Shown piece after piece: positions 47,191-57,917 of a DNA stretch of 64,000 bases (within the stretch, counting starts at the first letter, position 1; each line of letters opens with the position of its first letter). The DNA comes from Symsagittifera roscoffensis (Eukaryota; Xenacoelomorpha; Acoela; Convolutidae): NCBI RefSeq assembly GCF_963678635.1, contig NC_087065.1:20835480-20899479 (forward strand). Direction: 5' to 3'. The position numbers and the translations under genes are program-made. Under the pieces are notes generated by a model that saw only the letters and a list, made by a program, of their open reading frames with translations, had not been told where the DNA came from and did not search any database.

Positions 47191-47639
47191 TTTTTTAAAA
47201 TCCCAAAGTAAAGCCAAAACTTACAACGGATCTGAAATCCGTATGCTTGGCCATACATCGATCGTTTCATGCTTTGATACGACGGAAAGTATCCAACAAA
47301 CCACAAAGTCTGTTTAACAGAATAACGCACTGTTAATCTATTAGGAATCGACTTCTGTCATTTGTTTCTTAAAGCCCTTTATTATGATATCCCAGCAGTG
47401 GAAGTAAAATCCGAAGAGGTTGTCATCTCATATGGCTTATAAACAAGGATAAAGAATATCCGAATGTTTCTAAAATAGAAACAATCCGACTTAAAGATCC
47501 CCTATATATCTCACACCGCTCATCACATCTGTATGAACATACAGCCGAAACATATTTTAAGAAATGGACTACATTTTTTCCGCACAAAGACACGCGTAAG
47601 ACTGGATTATTTTTCATGAATACTATTTGTGTTCAAACT

Positions 47640-47860
47640 GAATACAAACTCCCGATTTAAATTGAAAATCAACAAGACCACCCGGTAACCATACATAAAG
47701 GCGTACTCGGCTATGCAGTAAGATATACCAGGAGAAGAAAAACCATATGCAATCCAAGACTGCGATGAGTTTACACCAGGCACAAACTTAGCTTTTCCTG
47801 ATCTTTTAAGCAGAAATGTTCCAATCGCTGATATTTAAAAATATCAAATTGAACATAAAA
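47640..47860 (+). pseudogene. Deletion junction: end of RNase H region
   Basis: Pieces typical of the protease-RT linker (HPVTIHKGVLGYAVR) are followed within ~100 bases by DLLSRNVPIADI, the usual end of a gypsy RNase H (ADxLSR). All of RT and nearly all of RNase H is therefore missing between about 47,710 and 47,790. No (Y/F)xDD motif exists in this element. Confidence 0.6.
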
Positions 47861-48129
47861 CGATTCTAAAAGAAATAAAATTTGTTCTAGATACCGGAGA
47901 ACAAATTAATTATTCAGTGCTTCACAAAGAAGACAAAAATACAACACACAGCGATTGCTATCCAATCATTGCTCAATTGCATGGTGGGGAAAAAACTTAT
48001 AGCTATACGTGAAAAAGAGGATTTCAGCATCAAAGAAGCACTAGATTACTATCAAGAACCTTGCAATGCAATCCAGGAGAATGCATAAAAGATTTCTTTA
48101 AATTTGGCAAACAAATCAACCAAATAAAA

Positions 48130-49420
48130 AATTGTCAACCCACAATATTTACGAAGAAATACCTGACGAAAATTTCGCGCTGGATGACGAGCTTGATAAC
48201 CCAGAGTTGATAAAACTTTGCGAGGGCAATGTCGAACGAAGTTTCATTGACAACTTTGAACAGGCAAAGCAAGATTTTGAAAATAGAACTAAAACATCAA
48301 AGCTAATTGAACCAATTAGCTTGCAACCAGAAAAAGGAAAAAATGATCCACTAGATTTAATCAAATTGACGGATTTTGAAAAAAAAATGCTGCTCTTGAG
48401 GTAGAAACAATTGTCCAAGAACAATTAAAAGATCCAGTAATTCACTCTGTCAAAAAAATGGGTCAAAAGAGGTACAAATTCAGAGACCAAACCTCATCGA
48501 CCTCGAGATAAAGCTATAAGAGCTTATCTTCGACAGTTTGATCTACTATTCATCGAAAATCAAAACGAATTATTGTGTATTCATGAATATAACGATGATT
48601 GTTCCCAAACCCCAAAAATATGTTTGCCACTATCATTATTTCTCAACAGTTTCAACCTAGCCCATAGTCATCAAGTGGTCATCACGGAGAATCAAAAACA
48701 TTAGAAAGTATTAAAAGATACTTCTATTGGCCCGGACTATATAAATGGGTAAAAATGCTTCTTCACGATTGTCTTGATTGTCAAAAAAACAAGCCAAAAA
48801 GAAAAGATTTAAAGGAGGCTCCCTTACAGCAATGGGGTCAACTAGAAACAACGCCAATGAAAACAATTCATATTGACCACAAAGGTCCACTCAGACCAAT
48901 GAGAAACAGCAAAACTATCGTTTAGTTGTTGTAGACGCATTTTCTCGATACATACAAGTATAACCTCGCAAACACGGCGACTCAAAGGAAACAAAAAATC
49001 TCCTTAAAAAATATATCACATCATTTGGCATTCCTCAACAAATCATTCATGATAATGGAAGTGCTTTTATTAGCAATGATTTCGTTCATTGGTAATTTGA
49101 ATGAGGTATTACACTTAGACCCAAAACTACATACGCACCGTGGACAAACGGCAAAGTTGAGGTCCAAAATAAGCATTTAACTCAATATTTCAGGCATTCT
49201 ATAATTGATGCTGGTTCTAATTGGTCAGAACTAATAAACAAATTTGCCTTTGCTCATAACACCGCCGTCAATTCAAGTACTGGTTATACGCCATACGAAA
49301 TCGTATTTAGCAGTAAACCACGAATTCCAATAAGCCTTAACCTAGGATTATTTCGTGAAACTGATAAACGATGCATCTCAGAATATTGCACCGGCCTTTC
49401 GCCTCATGTTCATAGTGCAA
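48130..49420 (+). pseudogene. Integrase domain, frameshifted
   Basis: The zinc-binding part ends in LLHDCLDCQKNKPKRKD (second half of HHCC). The catalytic core is recognisable in three frames: TIHIDHKGPLRPM (first Asp), PQQIIHDNGSAFIS (second Asp) and a WTNGKVEVQNKHL segment (Glu). AFAHNTAVNSSTGYTPYEIVF is the typical end of the core. At least three frame changes and several stops interrupt it. The first part (48132-48404) is an acidic spacer between RNase H and integrase. Confidence 0.8.
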
Positions 49421-49599
49421 GAAAGTGCAAAAAATGAGAAAAGCGATAAGTTACTCCAAAACCGAATATCCTCAGTAATTTTAAAAAGAGAATCTTTTTA
49501 AAACAATTTACAGCAAAAATTATATACATTGCCGCCGCGTCACTAATCAAGTGCATTATTTCCGAAATCAACATAAACTGGGTAAACCAATCAAAATTG

Positions 49600-50369
49600 G
49601 CAGTAAAGTATTGCAAGAAAATAGATCTAAACCGCTTTTAAAGTCTCAAAAGCTGCTACATTTAAGATCTGGCCCATATACTGTAATTGAATAAGTAACA
49701 GATGTCAACTATAAAATAGAAAACGATGCAACCTCAAGGAAAAAATGGTACACCGCAATCATATTGTTGAATATTTCCCAACAGAAAAAACAATGCCAAA
49801 ATTAGTTAGTGAATTTTCAACTGATCCAATGTCCGATGGTTTTTATAATCATCTAACAAATCGACGATTTTAATCAGCCCAAAAAGACTGAATTTGCAAA
49901 TTATTCCTATTCGCCATTGATAACTAGTAGATATCAACATATGTCAAACCACGATTCTACAATCAGAAAATCTGAACAAAATAAGTCGCCAAAACAAAGT
50001 TCTGATTCCGGACAGGAAACTATGAACTTAAGGACTTTATTCGAATCAACATCATTTAACCCCGATATACAGCCTATTACTAGTTCTACGCCATATCCAA
50101 AACGAATATTAAATGAACTCAGTGAACTCAATAGTCCAAGTAGCTCACATAGCCACCGGAACGTTAGAACACAGTTTCATGTTTCACCACCCCAAAAGTT
50201 TTCTCATCTTTCTAATACTTCAGAAGGATTTTCAAATTATGCTCAATCTCCAAATAATTCAGAAAACTACTACAAAAATAGTTTCTATGCGCCTGTTCCT
50301 GAAGTCAGCTCAGAAAGACCAAAAAGAACAAAGTCCCACACAAAAAATCAGATGCCCAATTCCATCTAA
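49600..50369 (+). pseudogene. GPY module and polyprotein tail
   Basis: KIGSKVLQENRSKPLLKSQK and LRSGPYTVIE form the GPY/F module that follows gypsy integrases. A stop interrupts it. The later 150-codon frame 49917-50369 is Ser/Pro/Asn-rich with a basic end (SSERPKRTKS) and looks like the disordered C-terminal tail of Pol. Confidence 0.6.
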
Positions 50370-50372
50370 CTT

Positions 50373-51480
50373 ATAATCAGATTTGGAAAAAAGGAAAAAG
50401 ACAAATGAATATTAGAAAAATAAATTTATTTTTCTTTAAATTTCGCCCCAAGGCAACTTCGACTCAAAATTATTTGCTATTTCATGTATAATTTTATTAG
50501 CACACAAACTTTCTAGAGTCCTTTTGTCGCTTCTTTGTTTTGATTGCTTGCTTTTGGCTACTATCTGCAAAACCGGCTCGGGTCACCACCAAGCCATTGT
50601 AATTCTTTTTAGTATATCTAAGTTCTCTCGTCCGTTCTCCATGAACATGCTTTTATAGAACTAAAATAACAGTAAAAACATTAGTTTCTAAACGAAACAA
50701 AAACATTTATTTCAAAATATAACTGTAGCAATGAAACTGTAATCAAATGATCAAAAGTATACTCACATCCTCGCCAAAGACCAAACCGATCAACTCTATC
50801 GAATCGCTAGACAGTTGGTCAATTTCCTCTCAACAATTAAACATGATATCAGCCTTCCTATCCAAATTAAACTTTATTGTTTGGGCTGACCCCCATTCGG
50901 CGTCCCGCAAAAGCGGAACGTCGATTAAATAATTGTCGTTCGTGAATAATAAATACTCGACCCGTGAAATAAAGAGATCTGAATTATACATAAATTCATA
51001 AATTTTTTTCTCTCCTCCTTTTTCTCATCACTTACATCCCAAAACATTTTTCAGAAGCTCTAATTTTTTTGGATACTTGAGCCAGTTATCTTTATCATTT
51101 TTTATAGCCATAATTTCAATCAATTAGAAGTTAATAATTTCAAGAAGAAAGCTTCTACTAAAATACTAATCTCTGACCAAATGGTGAGAACATATGGTTA
51201 TTTGCAAACTCAAACACATTATTATAAAAACAGCAAACATGCTTATCACTACCGTCTTAAGTTGCAAATAAAACCCCTCCCAACGGCCGTAAAAACAAAT
51301 ACGCCAGAGTATAGTATATCAATTATAACTGAACAGCCGGCTTTGCTATAACATGTCTTAACCAAATAAATTTTATCGGAATCTGATATATACAAACCAG
51401 CAAAAAAATAAGCCCAGAATCATTCTTTCAAAAACCTCTCAACCTGCAAAACCTTCCTCTGCCAATCAATACTTCTCAGC
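50373..51480. other. Spacer between retroelement parts, nothing recognised
   Basis: AT-rich sequence with poly-A signals and short frames only. It could contain a degraded LTR, but no match to 45143-45501 is visible. Confidence 0.5.
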
Positions 51481-51512
51481 AATTGCAAAAAATCAACCAT
51501 TTTCAAAAAATA

Positions 51513-51596
51513 ATGCCTAAAATCACCGATCTCGAAGAAGGTGAAATTATGGACTTTGATCATTCAACGGACCAAATAATCGATGCTTTGCTGAAA
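51513..51596 (+). pseudogene. Short leader frame with splice donor in envelope-bearing element
   Basis: An ATG opens 28 codons (MPKITDLEEGEIMDFDHS...) that end exactly at a consensus donor, CTGAAA followed by GTAAGT. Envelope genes of retrovirus-like elements are made from spliced messages, so this could be a 5' coding exon. The acceptor is not clear: AATCCAG at 51702 is the nearest but does not keep the frame. Confidence 0.35.
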
Positions 51597-51684
51597 GTAA
51601 GTAAAATTTCTATTTTCCACCGCCGTCCAAAACTAAAAAATTTTTGGTTAGCTATATACACTCTTTTAATATTTCCCCCAACAA

Positions 51685-53711
51685 ATGTGCGCTTTTAATC
51701 CAGAGGACAATCTCTACGCTAATACAGCAAAAGATCTAAAAATTGCGCATTTTGATTGTCAACTAATGATATCGAATAAGATGTTCTCGCTGAATAAAGT
51801 AGCTCCCTGCAATATACAACCTGAAAATATCGAAACTACAACAACCGAGGTTACTCTTTACCAACGGCATTATAGTACAAAAATTAATGCGATAATATGT
51901 CGTATAAAACACCAATCTATCCGATGGTTTTGTGATTCTTTCGATTCAAGCGGAATAGACGCTCGCCAAAATATCATCACAACTGATATACACATTTCCC
52001 CTCATACTTGTAAGCACGCCGCCGAACGGGGATATGTTAACTTAGGATATTCGATAAATAATCCTTTTCGCTGTGACGAAAAAATTGTCACAAATACAAA
52101 TATAGGCAAAGTTGATGGCGAATATAACAACGAATGCCGCGATTGTTCTTGGATCCATTTGGATACTTTCGAATCGTACATGCAAAATATTTCCTGAACT
52201 GTCAATCTAAAAGATTGCACTGTTAATAACTGGCAAAATATTCCATTGCCTTGTCCTGTCTATGAAAATGGATGTGACACAACATCACTCGACCCTTTTG
52301 CATATACTTGGGACGAGCCCCACACCTGCGTTTTTTTTCGGTTCTCAAAAAACTCGAAGCCAAAATGATTCGAAACGAAGAGAATTATTATATTGTAAAA
52401 GATTCTTTTACTAAAATATCCAACCACCATACGCGAGATAGAGGCACTCAACAATTTATGCTAAAAAACCTAAATAAACCACTCTCTTTTTGTGGACACC
52501 CAAAAACAATACACCCGACCCAATACAAACCATTGTTCATAGCACACCGAAACGGTTTTAATATGGATAACGGTTTACAAATAAACCCGAGTGCTAATAC
52601 AGGAATGACCAAATTTGACTTATGTGAAATACACTAAAAATGAAAATTATCCCTTTGCACCGGGACAAATAGACTACGAAACTCATCTAGGAAAAAAACT
52701 AGATTATATTCTTTTCCGAAGCTTTTACATGCTTCGAACTGCCGAATTGGCACTTTTAACGAACCAATGTGAGTTAGAACGCTCCATGATTCTCAACACT
52801 TTAATGCTCTATCGAAAGCCCGCGTTTAGCCGGCTATATTTTGACCCGGAATAGGTCTATGTTTTTAGAGACCAATGGCAATGTTCCCTGGCTTTACCAC
52901 TGCCCAAAATTCTATTCTCCATTACAATTAATGGATGCATGTTATAATCGGATACCAATTATGTATCGCAAAAAATTTCATTTCGTCGACCCGATCACTC
53001 GACAAACTTTTAAATCGGCAGATCAACAAGACTGCTCCGATAAGCATTTAAATCTTAATCAACTAGATGTTAATAACGATAATTCTTGGATCGAACTGAC
53101 ACCCTCTATTACTATACTAGAGTAAAAGGTCCAGATCTTTTTAAGCCGAAAGAAATTAAACGGCAAGTTAAACACTCTCTTGCACCTAGCCATAAGGCTA
53201 CTATTTACACTTATGCACAATAGCAAAAATTTTGGAGCATGATTACTGATCACTTTGAAATGAAGGGTATTTTACAAAAAGTATCCCAAACTTTTCTTAA
53301 TGCGAGAGAACAATTCCATCCGGACTCGAGTAGACAATACGGATCTAAGCAAAACATACGGATCTAAGCAAAACAAGACTATCTTATCTCGCCTGATTTT
53401 TGGAAGAACGAGTACACTCGTATCTTTGGTACAATAAAGTACTATTTAGAAAGATGCGGAATAATATTTGCCTCTTTCCTATTCGTCAAGTTTACACTCG
53501 ACGCTCTTGTATTTGTAATAAAAGTTTTACACATACACAAAATAACCGGCCGAACTCTTCATTTCGGAAAAATTATGTTAGCCGCCTCTTACAATGTACT
53601 TTTTACGTCTATAGTGACTTCAATATTCGCTCAAAATGAGACGATCAAAATATTGAGCATAATCATAGGCCTCAGGCACCTCAACAAGAAGATTCTGAAA
53701 ATGAAAATCAG
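51685..53711 (+). pseudogene. Envelope-like glycoprotein gene, interrupted
   Basis: A Cys-rich ectodomain-like sequence is spread over frames 51685-52197, 52308-52637, 52615-52854, 52841-53125 and about 53230-53690. A long hydrophobic segment near 53,440-53,530 (around the codons for CGIIFASFLFVKF) is followed by a hydrophilic tail, as expected for a C-terminal membrane anchor and cytoplasmic tail. Breaks are a stop at 52195, frame changes near 52,330, 52,620 and 52,850, and stops near 53,125 and 53,220. It is non-functional. I assign it to envelope-bearing gypsy-like elements by architecture and neighbours, not by a recognised motif. It may be the 3' part of the element above or a second element. 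Confidence 0.5.
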
Positions 53712-53774
53712 GTAAAATTTACGGAAAATTTAAGGAAAAACGCTGTATTTAGGATAATTTATTTTATGCTTTAG
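53712..53774 (+). other. Possible 63-nt intron in envelope-element transcript
   Basis: CAG followed by GTAAAA at 53712 and TATGCTTTAG ending at 53774 frame an AT-rich, poly-pyrimidine-ended stretch. The reading is coding-like on both sides (LNKKILKMKIR before, DIPADLLQPPLEEVLLDLENL after). A second AG lies at 53751. Confidence 0.4.
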
Positions 53775-54397
53775 GATATACCCGCTGATCTTCTTCAGCC
53801 CCCACTTGAAGAAGTCTTGCTTGATTTAGAAAACCTTCTGTCTTTATATGACCCTATAAAAATGCCACCCAAAGTAATCAACCCGATTAATCAGCCAAAA
53901 TTGAATACCAATTTTACAATCCCAAAAGTGAAACACTCTAATGGCATTCAAAAAAAACTATTATCCGACCTTTTAAAATTCTCCCTTCTTCTTCAACTCG
54001 GCAACACCTAGATTTTGAAATTATAATAGTTCACCAATCAGCAAATTCTCTAGAACTTGAAACAAAAACTGCGATCCTAGTCAAAAAGGAAAAAAACCTC
54101 AACCCCCGAAAAATGCCAAATTTTGATACCAGTTTAAATTATGCGCTCTCTCCCTTTATTAACCGATTAAAGATAGAAACCTATCACCCTTACCAAAACG
54201 GTAATGGTGCCTACCGTCTGGTTAACCCACAACACACCCATCAACACATTTGTGTTCCAGCAGCCTTTATAACCGCCCAAATGCAAACTCCAATCCTTGA
54301 CTCCTACACGGATCAAGAGCAAAAGATTTATATAAACGACTTAAATCGTATCAAGCAAATGCAGAACACCATAAAAGCTCTCCGACAAAAAAAATAA
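53775..54397 (+). pseudogene. Last ORF of envelope-bearing element, one frameshift
   Basis: Two overlapping frames (53775-54011 and about 53,990-54,397) read as one ~200-residue hydrophilic protein with a single frameshift near 53,995. The second part (from the ATG at 54113, MPNFDTSLNYALSPFINRL) is intact to its stop and has QHTHQHICVPAAF and a charged coiled-coil-like end. No domain is recognised. Its position after the presumed intron suggests an extra 3' gene or the C-terminal part of the spliced product. Confidence 0.4.
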
Positions 54398-54509
54398 GGA
54401 TCTCAGCAATTAATACTTGAGCCTAAAAACCCAGGTGGATTTAAACTATTAGTTTCATGATTATCTGTTAACCTCCGTCCCTTTATTTTTTTAACTTTGT
54501 ATTCATTTA

Positions 54510-55370
54510 TATCCAACTGTGATTTGGCCGCCACCACCCTACAAAGTATGCTTCTACAATTATAGTCCAGTAATGCCAATAAGTATATTTGCCAAACCAA
54601 ATTTGAAAAAATGTATTTGATGTTATATTTCTTAAAATTATCCAGCTGTGATTTGGCCGCCACCCACAACTCTACAAATCACTGCTCTGCTCTACATGCA
54701 CCTTTTCTATAAGACGCCATCCTACGAAGCGACTACACTACAAGCAGCCATTCATCGACCGACTACACTACAGGCAGCCATTCATCGACCGATACACTTC
54801 AAGCCGCCATTTTACGAGCAAACTGTCAAAATCAGAAAAACGAAAAACTTTACACAACGCTATTAAAACTTTTTGATGTTTCTTATATTATATATTATGC
54901 TGTAAAATTTTTTTTTATCATCTGGCATCGCCGTTTAACAATCACCCTATAAGATGGTTGGATGTTCTGAATTGAAATCAGAAACACAATTCTTGTTTCT
55001 ACCATATGCTAGCTTGAATTTATGCGTTTGCTCAGTTGATAAAATATCACCAAAAGCAAACATTACGACATATGTTGTCTCTTTCTGATTGGTTTAACCA
55101 ACAGATGGAATGTTGAAAATATGACAATGTACGGTATATAAGCTAAGCGAAAATATACCAAATGATCACTATCATTATCACTATCACTATCACAATCAAT
55201 CTATATCCAATAACCCATGTTCTATATTTGATGTGTGTCTCCTATATTTGAAATAATAAACTTATTTACGAGTGAAAGAAACTTTGTCTGTTGAAAAAGA
55301 ATAGAAAAGTCTTAACAACATTCAGAAAGACCCCTTATTCTAACTAGCTGCGATTTGGTCGATCGCCATA
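54510..55370. repeat. Three copies of CTGTGATTTGGCCGCC motif
   Basis: AACTGTGATTTGGCCGCCAC at about 54,516 and AGCTGTGATTTGGCCGCCAC at about 54,645 are near identical; AGCTGCGATTTGGTCGATCGCC at about 55,346 is a weaker copy. Each has TGG after GATT, so they could be LTR ends followed by a primer-binding site, possibly traces of nested LTR insertions. Between the last two, 55,137 (TATATAAGC) and 55,250 (AATAATAAAC) would fit LTR promoter and polyadenylation signals. Confidence 0.4.
54731..54815. repeat. 30-bp tandem repeat, about 2.8 copies
   Basis: GACTACACTACAAGCAGCCA followed by TTCATCGACC starts at 54731 and again at 54761; a third, diverged copy starts at 54791. Confidence 0.9.
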
Positions 55371-55842
55371 AGTTAAGTCAAGTTAGTTTGGAATACATAC
55401 ATCTGAGGAAAAACTATACATCTGACAGTGGCTTTTCTTTCCTAATTTAACACATTCATTTGCAACTTTAACAGTTAGATGAGTGTATTATATAGAAATC
55501 GTGTCAAAACCGACGTGGGGGAAAACTGGCAAATAGAAAATTCAATGAAGACTTTGAATTATGAGTGAATGGCAAGGAGATGGGTCTGATCTAGACAGCG
55601 AACTTAATAACGAGTAAAACAAAACAAATGAAGACATTTTGGCGGGTAATTGAGCGGATTAGGCGGTAAAAAAAAATACTTGTTTCACAATCTGCTTGCC
55701 CTCAAATCGAAAGTAAAAAAGACTAATTGCTGTAATAATTGGTGATTCAAAATTCGGCTAAAATAATTTTTCTTATTGGGTGCCTCATAACTGCCTATTA
55801 AGTTCACTGTCTGCATCATATCCGTCTCCTTGTCATTCGCCG
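55371..55842. other. No gene recognised
   Basis: Mixed-composition DNA with an 18-codon frame (MSEWQGDGSDLDSE..., 55561-55617) that is too short to judge. Nothing else is supported. Confidence 0.4.
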
Positions 55843-55944
55843 AATTATGTAAATAAATAATTTCGGAGTGCACATGAATTATGCAAATAAATAATTTCAG
55901 AGTGCACATGAATTATGAAAATAAATAATTTCTGATTGCATATG
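55843..55944. repeat. 34-bp tandem repeat, three copies
   Basis: AATTATG...AAATAAATAATTTC...GTGCACATG units start at 55843, 55877 and 55911, with the third more diverged. They lie directly 3' of the glyoxalase gene's last exon. Confidence 0.9.
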
Positions 55945-55995
55945 ACCTATGCTAATAAATATTTTGAAGCACCTGTTTGAAGGAGAAAAATAATT

Positions 55996-56757
55996 TTAGA
56001 ACTTGTTTGAAGCAAATATCTCGATCCAGTATTCATCTGGGTCCTTAATGAATGCAATATGTCTCATCTTTCCATCCTGAGGTCTCTTCTGGAACTCAAC
56101 TCCAAGCTTCTCAAATCTCTCACACGCCTGAAGTTTAGCAACTGTATTATTTTTAATTATTTGTAATCATTGAAATTGATTTAATTTTCCAATCAATAAA
56201 AACATATGCGATCAAAATTCTTAATGATTTAAAACGACGCAATCCTTAATCGATTCTAAATAATTCTATATCTTTGAGCGTACAACTTCCTCAGTTCATA
56301 GATTCATATAGTTCCAAGCAATAGGCTATATAGTGGCTTTTCCGATATATTTATAGTATAATACCTTGTGCAAATCATCAACTGCAACTCCGATGTGTCC
56401 GAACCCCCTCGGATCCGAGTTCCCATTGTGATATTTAAAATCGTCATCTTTCTCAGTCCCATAGTTATATGTCAACTCAATCGTGCCGACTTGGGACAAA
56501 CAAAACTTCTTCGCCTCCTCCTGATCCTCTGGAATCTTCACTGATTCATCCAGGTATCCCATGAAGAAAAGGGTGAACTCGGCCTGGGGAAAGTCAGCCT
56601 TGTACAGAAGTCGCATGCCAAGGATCCTGGTGTAGAAGTCTAGACTCTTTCTTGGGTCTTTGATTCGCAGCATTGTCTGCTGCATGTAGTATGATTTAGT
56701 CTCCGGTGCCTGCGTTGTGCAGATATGTTTGTCCAATACACTTTGATCCATTGTCAT
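55996..56757 (-). CDS. GLO1: Glyoxalase I (lactoylglutathione lyase), two exons
   Basis: Exons 56365-56757 and 55996-56127 join (AAG followed by GTATTA, and TTCAG) to about 174 codons. Glyoxalase I isomerises the methylglyoxal-glutathione hemithioacetal to S-lactoylglutathione in the cytosol. The family's metal ligands are all visible: [11 protein letters not shown] (Gln), [11 protein letters not shown] (Glu), [14 protein letters not shown] (His) and [10 protein letters not shown] (Glu) near the end. The glutathione-site block [12 protein letters not shown] is also conserved. A Gly usual in DPDGYWIE is Glu here. Two ATGs are close together; the second (56751, ACAATGG) has the better context and gives 172 residues, near the human 184. 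The gene looks intact. A MITE sits about 115 bp upstream of the start. Confidence 0.93.
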
Positions 56758-56870
56758 GAACAAAAACAATGACTTATCTGAAAATCGATTTCAAAAAACG
56801 TATGCCAGCAATATCAACAACTCACTTTATAGGGTCGTGATGCAAGAACTTACAAAAATAGCCCTCAAAA

Positions 56871-57238
56871 CAGGGGCGAATCTAGGATTTTCTCGAGGGG
56901 GGCAGATTTTCAAAAAGTTTTTCAAAATTTTGACGACCTTTTTTTAGGTCGACCAAATTGATTTTTCGAGCTCTCCCAAAGCACTGTTTTGCCCCTATTT
57001 TGGCTAAATTTGTGCGCCGTTTTTGGGCGCTTTTTGAAAAATTCGCGTTTTTTTGGCGCGCGCTCCCCCTCATAGTTAGTATTTATTGGCGCCAAAGGCG
57101 CCTTTAGAAAAATCTTAGGGTCGGTCGGCCAAAAATGGATTTCTGAAACGTATCAAAGGGGGGACCTTTTGGGTCGGCAGGGGGTCGAATCCCTGAGGGG
57201 GGGGGGGGCTCCGCCCCCCCCCCCTAAATCCGCCCCTG
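56871..57238. mobile_element. hAT-like MITE with perfect 8-bp target-site duplication
   Basis: The element starts CAGGGGCGAATCTAGG and ends AAATCCGCCCCTG, terminal inverted repeats of the hAT type. It is flanked on both sides by CCTCAAAA (56863-56870 and 57239-57246), the 8-bp duplication expected of hAT transposition. The 368-bp body is non-coding and includes TTTTGGCGCGCGCTCCCCC and a G-run opposite a C-run near 57,200. It sits in the promoter region of the glyoxalase gene. Confidence 0.9.
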
Positions 57239-57246
57239 CCTCAAAA

Positions 57247-57917
57247 GAAAACCTTTAAACTCAGAGACTAAAGGATTCGAGCTCTGGGAGCTCGGGTCAC
57301 CCTCCCAGAGCCACCGATTTCAACCTCGAGTTGTTTCCCACCAATTCGTTCTTAGACATCAGATATCAAATAATGCCTTTTGATAATGCGGATATAGCTG
57401 CATACTGTGTTTAATTAACGGATACTTTTTGTACACAAACCTTTGCACTAAAATGTTTGAATTGTGTTGGAAAAAGTGGTCTGATTTTTCGAAACTACCC
57501 AAGCAACCTGGCTTATGCTAAAATGGATGTGTTGGTTGAAATTATGTGCGACAGAACAAAATTTTTCTCCAAGAGACGAAGAGGAGCTAGCATGGTAAGC
57601 GAGCCTACAGAAAGTCATGAAAGTTAGAAAACAATCGACCAAAATTTATTGCGTTTCTCGAATGAGGTTCAATTTGAGCAAAACATGAGATTAACGACAA
57701 TTTGCAGCATTAAGGAGGAGTTATCGTTACGCAGGAGTTACTGTCCTGGAGGAGTTACCATTACTCATATTTCCAAAACTGTGAAAACAAACGCGTCTAA
57801 CAAGGAAAAGCATTGACACCAGATTGCAACAACTGTGCTCACCGTTCATTTGCCAAAAATAAATTAAACGAAATCAATTCAAAACAAGGATAGCCGATTG
57901 CTGTGAATGTAGCACAA
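57247..57917. other. No gene recognised
   Basis: Contains a small inverted repeat around GAGCTCTGGGAGCTCGGGTC (57,280-57,300) and a repeated GGAGTTA...GCAGGAGTTAC motif near 57,715-57,770. Otherwise unremarkable AT-rich DNA. Confidence 0.5.

Larger units (their letters stand above)
45143..50369 (+). mobile_element. Ty3/gypsy-like LTR retrotransposon with internal deletion
   Basis: A candidate 5' LTR (45143-45501, TGTTATGACACC...GTTACA) is followed directly by TGGTGACAGTTCGCGG, a likely primer-binding site. Downstream on the plus strand come an envelope-like fragment, the end of Gag with a zinc knuckle, a protease remnant, an RNase H end fragment, an integrase with zinc-binding and DDE parts, and a GPY-type module. 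RT and the body of RNase H are missing. Frames are broken throughout. Order protease-(RT)-integrase and the GPY module point to the Ty3/gypsy group. I could not find the matching 3' LTR. Confidence 0.8.

Noticed and set aside
55561-55617. 18-codon frame MSEWQGDGSDLDSELNNE
   Set aside because: Too short to support; could be the start of an eroded retroelement Gag but nothing follows.
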